Assembly: GCF_958450345.1 (NCBI RefSeq)
Contig: NC_088780.1
Span: forward strand, 128,726,226 to 128,790,225
DNA from: Calliphora vicina
Lineage: Eukaryota > Arthropoda > Insecta > Diptera > Calliphoridae
DNA: 64,000 nucleotides
Reading direction: 5' to 3'
Numbering within the stretch: position 1 is the first letter of the stretch; each line of letters begins with the position of its first letter. Of this stretch, positions 56,354-64,000 are shown in pieces. The notes under the pieces are model-generated. The model had not been told where the DNA came from, made no database searches, and saw only the letters and a list, made by a program, of their open reading frames with translations. A program made the translations under genes and the position numbers.

Positions 56354-56610
56354 CACAGTGGTATAGAAAAAACAGATATAAATAAATCTGTAACTTCTAG
56401 TTTTGAATATTGACAGCATGGGCCAACCATGGGTGCGGACAGGGGCCCTAAAGTAGGACACCTCGGGTATGTTCAATTTTTAAAACGATCCTATTTCTTC
56501 GTCTGTATGCCGATCTCTCTTATAACTATCAATATAATTTTCAACATTTTTACCCACCACTACTCCAGTTTTTTGATAACAGCAAGCACAAATATGTCCC
56601 GATTTGTTTA
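56354..56610 (+). mobile_element. Transib-like fragment, CACAGTGG start
   Basis: CACAGTGGTATAGAAAAAAC, then a GC-rich stretch GGGCCCTAAAGTAGGACACC and TCGGGTATGTTCAATTTTTA. The same architecture (CACAGTGG..., then 'GGGCC...AAAGT.GG..ACCT', then AAATTTTTAAA) occurs at 60648-60905 and, condensed, in the middle of 33440-33816. The other end was not identified. Confidence 0.55.
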
Positions 56611-58995
56611 TCAAAACTCTAATATTTTGTGTGAAGTTTACTTAATTTTCATTGAGTTTGAAGTAAGTTCTATATAAGATATTTCTAGTTTTCTTAAAAA
56701 TTTAGGAAAGGTTTCTCGATGAATTGTCTCAAGCATACAGCTGACGTGTTTTTTGTCTCCTGATAAATTTGTGAAAATGGACTTATGACGTTTGAATAGT
56801 AAGGTAACCACTTAATAACCATAATTTGAGAGCAAAATTAAATTCCTTATCATGGAGATAATTGCCATAATAATAATAATATATGATTGCAGCAGGTAAC
56901 TGTAACATAACATGGTTGCGGCAGTCATATAAATGATTACAGTGGCTGAAACAATGAAATCCACTAGCCTCCACATAGGGTGTGGTTATCAGAATCTAGT
57001 TATTAATAATTCGATCAAAACAACTGCAAGTAATTATGGCTTTAATTTGCGTTAAATTTTATTGAGCGAAATGAGGGTGCTTTCTGACTACCTTAAGACT
57101 GTGTTAGAACATTTGGATCAGTGATCGGAATACGTGGCCACCAAGAGACAAACGATGTATTTACTAGTGTGCCATGTTCTGTTTGTGCCTACCACTGCTT
57201 AAGCAAAAGGAATTCAACCTGTGTACATCTTTGAATGAACAGACACGTTAAGTTTGAAATAGCAGAAGATTCTTCAAAAATATTTAAGTATTTATAACTA
57301 AAATATTTTTAGAAAGTTTGTTCCAAGGAATCATCCGCCATTAACTCTTTAGCTAGTGTTTTTTCCACTTTTTGTGTAGCTCTTAACACGAAATCTGATT
57401 TAAAGCTTTTAGCTGTTTGTGAAAGTATTTTAGAACATAAGAGCTGAATCTATAAAACTTTACTGCCACTTGATTTTTAGTTTTGTTCATTTTTTTTTTG
57501 TTTTGTTCTACAATATAATTTTGTTGCTGCCAACACGCATTTAATGCTGTTGTTGTTCTCCGTGTTAAAGTAGACACGTAGAAAACCGTTTTTTTATGTT
57601 AAAAGAATTATAACTGACAGTTTAATGGAATGAAAAATTACGCTACTTGTCAACAATGTAAAAAAAGTAAGAATGAAAAAACAAAACTTTCAAGAAGTGT
57701 TAAGTATGGAAACAGTAAAGTATTATTCACAAAAAAAAAAAAGAAAAAAACATTTCTACTTATATAAAAGCAACTATATTATAAAACTAGATTATCAAAC
57801 TTTTAACCTAGCTGCTGCTGCTAACTTTATAAGGAAAAGAAAATAATATTTAAAAGATTTATAGAAAATTATAGAAAAAATTCAAAAAATAAAAGCAATA
57901 ACTTGAAATTCTTTTTATTTTCATGAACGAAAAAAACTTTTTTCATTGATTTCTCATTAATTTTTTTTTTATCACATAAAAGTGCCATTATGAAAACTTA
58001 TTAAAATTTCCAATATTTTTTTATTCTATTCTGTGCCATAATACACAATAGAAAATTTGGTCATAAAAGGCTGCTTATTAAAAAAAAAAATATGATAAAA
58101 TGTTGGCATAAACTTATTTTTAATTATATCTTTTGTGGTTACAAGCTCACACACACTTAGTCTGTAAAAATATATTTTGAAATTTTCATTATTACCCACA
58201 AACTATTTTTTTTTTATAAATAATGAACTTTGCAATTGATGGGTTGTCATTAGTATAAAAATACTAGTTGTAGTAGTGGTTTCAGCAGTTTATATTCATT
58301 ATGATAATATATACAGAAATATTAAAAAAAGCTTTTATATTGTAATTTGCATAGTTTAAAAACTAAATTTAACAAACAAATTTTTTACATTAACCCCAAC
58401 TGAGTTATTAATGCATTTTATATGCAACATATACTCATTCGCTGTTTTTCAAGGAGGTATAATTTACGAAAATCATAGCTAAGGATCGGGAAGTAATAAT
58501 AATACTGAATAGTACACCATATTTTATATTACTTAGAAGTTGTTTAGGAATCACTAGAATTATAATTATTACACCACTTTTTGGGAACACATGCATGCAT
58601 AAATAGCAGTTAAATTAAATCAGAAATACTAAGAATCAATTTGAATTTCCATATGTTTAAAAATATTTTATTTTCATTGTCCCAGTCAAATGCGGTTTGC
58701 AGTTGTGATATTTTCCCTGAATGAACTTAGGTTTTGGCTCTCAGTTACCTATCGAGTTGGTATCTATGAAATATAATTTTAATATTTAATACAGTTTTGT
58801 AAAACTGCCTTTATGACATGAATAAAGAAAAGCCTAAAAAGGTCTGACATTATGCAGGGTAAACAATTAAATGTTATAGAACGAAACGATTTTGTACCAA
58901 TTGAAAACAAGGAAAAGAATTCGTTCAACGATAATTATTTAATTTGAATTTGTTTATATTCCAATGTCGCGTTCGTGGACCAGAATCACAGTAGA
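56611..58995. other. non-coding DNA, with a relative of the palindromic MITE and an empty site
   Basis: 56793-56960 contains GGTAACCACTTAATAACC, CATGGAGATAATTGCC and AACATGGTTGCGGCAGTCAT, a distant relative of the 20004 family. At 58725-58769 the text ACTTAGGTTTTGGCTCTCAG then TTACCTATCGAGTTG is the uninterrupted version of the site occupied at 20002-20501. No gene recognised in the rest. Confidence 0.55.
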
Positions 58996-58999
58996 TTAA

Positions 59000-59790
59000 C
59001 TTCGGGTAATGTGGACTACCGTTTTGTTTTTTCTAAATTTTGGCCACAATATTAAAAAAGTTGTGAAGCATTAAATTAGCTAATGTATTCTATAATTGTT
59101 TTTGCAGTTGAACATTTTTTCAGTCAAAGGATAAAAAAAATATGTGAAAATATTGTAACGAACCCAAAAACCAGCAATAAAAAAATTGGAGGGTAATGTG
59201 GACCACTATATGAGGGTCCACATGTGGACTAGTATTTAATACATAAAATGCATGAAACAGCTAATCATGAATGTTAAAAAAAATAAATTTCAATATATTT
59301 TTATTAATACAAACTACAAAGTCGCGTTCTTGGCTTAGATAGATGGATTACAAAGTACATAGTTATTGTCGGGTAATGTGGACCAGTAGTACATAATCAA
59401 GTAATTTAAGTGGTCTACATTACACGAACTTGGGTTACAGTGGTAAAAAATTATTTTTTCCTAATAATCTAAATGTGCTTAAATTCTTACCAAATATATG
59501 CAAAACTACGTATCCACTTTAACTATATAAAACAACCAAACATTAAATTCTACCAAGTAACTGTACCAAATTTTATTTCTTACTTGGACCGAAAAAAATG
59601 TTGAGCACGCGCATTAATTTCAATACAAGAATAAAAAGCCAACATAGCAATTACTCATGAAATCACATGTGCAATTGTCGTTTCAAACAAATTGTAAAAT
59701 GTACGACAAATCAGTTTTATCATACCTTCAATAGTTTCTGAAAAAAGACACTGATCCACATTAGCCGACAGTGATCCACAATACCCGAAG
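59000..59790. mobile_element. element with CTTCGGGTAATGTGGAC ends
   Basis: CTTCGGGTAATGTGGACTAC at the left is mirrored by GTGATCCACAATACCCGAAG at the right. The motif GGGTAATGTGGACCA or its complement occurs several more times inside (59192, 59371, 59412, 59753). The left flank is TTAA and the right flank TTAC, so this may be a TTAA (piggyBac-type) duplication with one changed base. About 790 bp; no coding. Confidence 0.65.
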
Positions 59791-59839
59791 TTACTCTACA
59801 CATTGTATCACATTGTAATTAAACTCAAACATTAATTTA

Positions 59840-60135
59840 AAATATTTTCGTTAAAAAAACGAATAAAAAAAATACTTTTTATTTTTAACAAGAGTTACTT
59901 TTTTTTCTTTATATTTTAACAAAAGGTTCTTTTTCCGATATTAAAATGGTTTTATATCAAACATGTTTAACATTGAATGTGATGAATTATGGCAGTTAAA
60001 TGTATCTATTGATAAGTAAGAAACTTTTTGCCATTTCCAGGCTCATGCAGTTTTTTAAGGGGGGTGAAATAAATAAAACTCAATTCCCAAAAATTTTAAA
60101 TAAGCGAAAAAGTACCTTTTGTTCTGCGGCTCCTC
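59840..60135. mobile_element. right part of a 'GAGGAGCCGCAGAAC' element
   Basis: AACAAAAGGTTCTTTTTCCG, ATTAAAATGGTTTTATATCA and AGTACCTTTTGTTCTGCGGC TCCTC end, collinear with 5825-6041. The left end was not found. Confidence 0.8.
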
Positions 60136-60149
60136 ATATAGTTTCCGCT

Positions 60150-60560
60150 GTATAGCAATCATTTAACAAGAGAAATACCAGAAAAGGGATTGATCGCCTC
60201 CTTTTTCATCATCGCACCCCTTTTGGCCAATTCATCTGCTATATAATTACCCTGATTTCCATCATGTCCAGGAACCCATTATATGCCTTATGTTAGAATG
60301 TCTCGCATTTAGGGATACCCGGCATTCCTCGGTTAACCTAGATGTCGTTAAGACACCCGCTATTCCATTAACGGATATTCGATAATAACTTAGGCAATTG
60401 AATGCACGTTTAATAGCAGTAATTTCTGCCTGAAGAGCTGTACAGAAGTTAGGTAGCCTAATAAAGGATTTTATCCCAAATTTCTCAATAAAGAAACCTT
60501 CACCGATCCTATTGCCCCGTCTGACCCTATTGTCCTATCAGTATTTACCCTCATGACATC
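60150..60560 (-). pseudogene. non-LTR retrotransposon RNase H domain relic
   Basis: Minus strand. An open stretch from about 60516 to the TGA at 60262 reads GNRIGEGFFIEKFGIKSFIR, then LQAEITAIKRAFNCLSYYRI, then LTTSRLTEECRVSLNARHSN. The 'Q(A)E..AI..A' block carries the RNase H glutamate. After a one-base shift, WVPGHDGNQGNYIADELAKR follows: the 'WVPGH.G..GN..AD.LA' block with the RNase H histidine and aspartate. RNase H of this type sits at the C-terminus of ORF2 in the I, LOA and related non-LTR clades, where it removes template RNA. The reverse transcriptase is absent. A 3' fragment, frameshifted. Confidence 0.85.
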
Positions 60561-60647
60561 ATCATGGGGGTAGAGTCCGCGCTATCATAAATCCCTCTTC
60601 GGGATTATAGTATGGAAATGACTAGTGACAAAACGGTTTTGCGATGT

Positions 60648-60905
60648 ACAGTGGGGCAGAATCAAAATTTGTTGGAAATAAATCTGGCATTTCTAAACGG
60701 ATGGCCCGATCGGTGCCCGAATTGGGCGTAGCCAAGAAGTATTCGAGTTTAAGTTATTAAAATGGGCCCTACAAATGCTCCAGGGGCGGCGCTATGGGGG
60801 CTCAAAGTAGGGTACCTTCGACATGTAAAATTTTTAAACACATGCAATTTTTTTGCGTCCCATCCGATTTCAAAGATTTTTGTTTTTGGAAAGTGGTCGG
60901 CTAGG
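60648..60905 (+). mobile_element. Transib-like fragment (ACAGTGGGGCAGAATC start)
   Basis: TACAGTGGGGCAGAATCAAA, then GATGGCCCGATCGGTGCCCG, GGGGCGGCGCTATGGGGGCT and CAAAGTAGGGTACCTTCGAC, then AAATTTTTAAACACATGC. GC-rich relative to the region. It shares layout with 56354-56610. Reading frames on both strands here are translations of the repeat. Confidence 0.5.
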
Positions 60906-61540
60906 AATGGAAAAACATGTTTGTGTGTGCTATTTATCACAAAGTGTCTTAGTGGAAAACAATACATTACAGGTAGTGCCTTTAATGAATTGCGATAGTG
61001 GTGGAAAAATGTACAATTCCAATAATACGTACTAAACTAATTTCCTTTGCACTTCATATGCGAGTAGACTCCATTAATTATTCTAAACATTATTCTAAAG
61101 GTAAAATATAGCGAGGGAATAATTAAGTTTTAGTGATTAAATTTAATATTTTTTCTAACACATTTCATATTTCCTTTATATTTTATTAGCTATTTTAGCA
61201 CTCATTTTAGAACCTTCTAAAGTACTTCATTATTTACTAATGTTTTTCTCTACCATAATGTTGACACTTATCGCCATTAGTGGTTATCATAAATTTGTCA
61301 AAAATTTAATGACTTAGAAGAATGGAGTAAAATATACCATAAGACAAAAATTATGACAACTATAAATGTCATTGCAATATGTAGCAATTAGTTTAGATTT
61401 AGCAGGATTAGCTTTACATCACTTATAAACATAAAGTGCCAATGCAGTAAAGATAAAATTTATAGTGGTATATAAATTGAAAATTTGTAACAAAATATTG
61501 CTTAAAAATAAGTTTTAAATGCAGAATAAAGCAATTAGAT
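60906..61540. other. non-coding DNA
   Basis: No recognised feature. Confidence 0.5.
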
Positions 61541-61543
61541 ATA

Positions 61544-61755
61544 CAGAGAAAACAAATTCGTATAAGCCACCGAAATTGTTGCCAATCAAATGATTCGGTT
61601 GTACAAATCGATGAAGAAGAATTTCAGTTGAAACAATTAAACTTTTGTTAGCCCTTTTAAAATTTTATAGCCACAACTGTAAAATTCGGTCACTAAGATA
61701 GAATCATTCGATTGGCAACAAATTCGGTTGCTAATACAAATCTGTTTTCTTGGTG
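61544..61755. mobile_element. short MITE, TA-flanked, AGAAAACAAATTCG ends
   Basis: CAGAGAAAACAAATTCGTAT, AGCCACCGAAATTGTTGCCA and ATCAAATGATTCGG at the left mirror ATCATTCGATTGGCAACAAA, TTCGGTTGCTAATACAAATC and TGTTTTCTTGGTG at the right. TA is on each side (61542-61543, 61756-61757). 212 bp, non-coding, Tc1/mariner-type by the TA. Confidence 0.72.
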
Positions 61756-61757
61756 TA

Positions 61758-62230
61758 TATTTTTATAAAATTTAAATCTGTCTTAAATAAATCCCACAAA
61801 CTCAATGAAACATTAAAAAAACTACCATTTATATTATGTGTATTATTTCACAAATCTTCTTTTAAATGGAAACAACGGAAATACAGTTAGAAAGTATTTT
61901 AGTATAAAATTGTTCATGTCTCATGCACACCAACCCCAACATCAACATCCACACGAAACATCCAGTAACATTTAAAATAGAAATGCAGCAAAAAAAGAAA
62001 AATCTTATTTGACAGCTAATTTAAGAAATATTGTTGAAAATGTTAATATCGATTTTGGCATTTGGCCAAATAAATAAAACACAGATATACAAACAAGAAT
62101 GGTAGGTATGACTGTGTATGCTTGTATGTAGAATATATCTGTATAAATAATAAAACACAGAATATACAACTTAAACAGACAATGGCTGCAAAAACTGGGT
62201 TATAAAATGCATCCCCCAAATAATATAAAA
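61758..62230. other. AT-rich non-coding DNA
   Basis: Nothing recognised. Confidence 0.5.
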
Positions 62231-62790
62231 ACAAGTAAGAGGGTTGTGTTCGGCTGTGCCGAATCGTATATATACCCTACACCGAAGTACATTTTAAAAT
62301 AAAAATTTAAAATATTTCTAGGTGAAAAAACATTACTTTTTTGGAAAAACAGTTTAATGGTAAAAACAAAATTTTTTGGTGAAAAAACAAAACGGGTTAA
62401 ATAAGATTTTCTCCGATATTGAGCCATTTTCGGTAAATGGCTTATAAAATATTCATTCGATATCTATATTGTCTTACTATATTAAAGATTAAGTAATCGT
62501 ACAGGTCGTAGTGTTTTGCTTATATCTAAGAAATTTTCTGTTAGATTTTGACGATTTTAAATAGTAACTGAACCAGGACCATAGCGGATATATTGTTGTA
62601 TTAATCATATATGTGATTTATTTGAGGGCAACGGAAAGAAGATTTCAATATACATGCGGACATGGCTATATCGACTCTGCTATCTATAACGATCCAGAGT
62701 GTATATATTTTATGGGGTCACAAATGAAAAATGTAGAAATTACAAACGGAATGATAAACTTATGCCACTCATGGTAAAGGTTACAAAAAT
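62231..62790 (+). mobile_element. dipteran dispersed repeat, third copy
   Basis: AACAAGTAAGAGGGTTGTGT, the hairpin TTCGGCTGTGCCGAA, and ATATACCCTACACCGAAGTA open the element. GGACATGGCTATATCGACTC and CTATAACGATCCAGAGTGTA TATAT mark the 3' part. It is a diverged subfamily compared with 38055-38742 and 52063-52781 (no 'GGAGCTATG' units). Confidence 0.7.
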
Positions 62791-63599
62791 ATAAAACACA
62801 AACTAAATAAAATTTTTAAAAATATTGTGTATAAACAATTTATATACAAATAGAGGGATTGTGGATGATGGCACAATGAACAATAAAAATTGAAAAAATA
62901 GGGTAAACTAAATAATAGACCAAAAAGTATTGTATTTCACCCACTAAAAATAATAATATACAATAGAATATAAAACTATAAATCTATACGAATTGTATAA
63001 TGAATGTTTTACCACCCAAAATAAGTGTTTTGAAGGATAAAATAAAATTTATCAAAATATACCAAAAAAAAAAATACAGTGGGTGGTGGTGGTATAAGAA
63101 ATATTATGCATATTTTTTTTGAGAATGATAAATTAATATTTTGTGTATTGTGGGTATGAATAAATTAAAAAGGAATAGTTATTTGTAGTTCTGACGAAAG
63201 ATTAAATCTCTAGGGAAATTATATGAAAATAAATGTGTTATTCTAATATTATTACTCAATTTCTTTTATATTTATAATTATGATTAATTGGTTTTTTGTG
63301 TGTTTTGTATTCTAGGAGTTATTACTGTTTGAATTCGTCCGCAAAACTAGAAACCATATTTAAGCATAATACACTCAGAAAAATTCTTAGTCATTGCCTT
63401 GTGATATATGCATAGAATGATGTGAAAAAGAATGCAAGTCCTCAACAAAACCATCCTGTGTACATATGATGACGTGATTTTTGTTCTCCTCGACCTGATG
63501 AGACGAAAAAAATAAATTTTAAAAACTGTTTATTTGTTGAGTGTTTCAGCGGGAAAAAAACCCAACGAAACCGAAAACTCTATATGATTTTCTACACGT
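62791..63599. other. AT-rich non-coding DNA
   Basis: Short GT-rich run GGGTGGTGGTGGT at 63080-63092. No gene recognised. Confidence 0.5.
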
Positions 63600-64000
63600 T
63601 TTTCAATTGAAAATGAGAACTTTTCAATTAAATTCAGAAAATATCAATTGGAATTGAGATTTATTATTTGATATTCAGAAAATCCCAATTGAAAATTAGA
63701 TTTTTAATTTCAAATTCGGAAAAGAACAATTAGTAATGAGAATTTTAATTTCAAATTCGGAAAAGAAAAATTGAAAATGATTATTGTCAATTGAAATTCG
63801 GAAAAGTACAATTGGAATTGAGAATTTTAATTTCAAATTCAGAAACGAACAATTGATAATGAGAATTTTCATTTATAATTCGGAAAATAAGAGAATGAGA
63901 TTTTTAATTTCAAATTCGGAAAAGAAAAATTGAAAATGAAAATTATCATTAAAAAATCGAAAAAGAACAATTAAAATTGCGAATTTTAATTTCAAATTTG
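63600..64000. repeat. minisatellite, about 43-bp units, running off the window
   Basis: Units follow TTTCAAATTCGGAAAAGAAC then AATTGAAAATGAGAATTTTAA, about nine copies with 10-25% differences. The array continues to the last base, so its full length is unknown. The AATTG/CAATT pairs make each unit weakly self-complementary. Confidence 0.85.

Noticed and set aside
60749..61035. Overlapping 60-78 codon frames on both strands
   Set aside because: They lie in the GC-rich Transib-like fragment, where stops are rarer; no conserved motif.

Overview
The window looks like non-coding chromatin from a higher (brachyceran, probably calyptrate) fly. It is very AT-rich, and stops are frequent in every frame. 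No host exon can be supported with confidence. The transposon families present (mariner, Tc1, hAT, piggyBac, PIF/Harbinger, a Transib-like family, a tRNA-derived SINE, an LTR, a non-LTR RNase H relic) and the dispersed repeats with a GTAGGGTATAAAA tail are what fly intergenic or intronic DNA carries. The species assignment is inference; no host gene fixes it.

Layout. 2.4-8.0 kb: a TTAA-flanked piggyBac relic, a minus-strand mariner split by a second element that is itself split by a hAT (three levels of nesting), and a Tc1 relic. 8.5-12.05 kb: a higher-order minisatellite rich in AAAAAGTACCA, split by a hAT with a perfect 8-bp duplication. 12.05-14.55 kb: a foldback element with near-identical arms of about 1 kb. 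15-21.4 kb: hAT and mariner relics, a palindromic TA-flanked MITE, and a TTAA-flanked MITE. 22-26.4 kb: a 'TGGGCAATTCCA' element and a hAT with a PIF/Harbinger-like MITE inside it. 28-34 kb: hAT ends, an LTR with a short intact reading frame beside it, a second foldback-family fragment, and a Transib-like MITE with a CACAGTG end. 35-45 kb: dispersed repeats, hairpins, several MITEs, and a SINE with a 15-bp duplication inside another transposon. 47-53 kb: a PIF/Harbinger element with a broken MADF-type gene, another TTAA element, a mariner-like transposase scrap, and a complete-looking dispersed repeat. 53.8-64 kb: a long-terminal-inverted-repeat element with a 44-codon frame, Transib-like pieces, a TTAA-type element, an RNase H relic and a minisatellite running off the end.

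No genes cooperate here in a pathway. The content is an insertion record: many boundaries are resolved to the base by target-site duplications, and two insertions have a matching empty site elsewhere in the same window. The feature most likely to be active biologically is the foldback at 12050-14550. If transcribed, it would fold into about 1 kb of nearly perfect dsRNA, and related sequence at 22382-22866 and 31299-31790 could be its targets. All transposase genes seen are broken. No CRISPR array, rRNA or functional tRNA was found.
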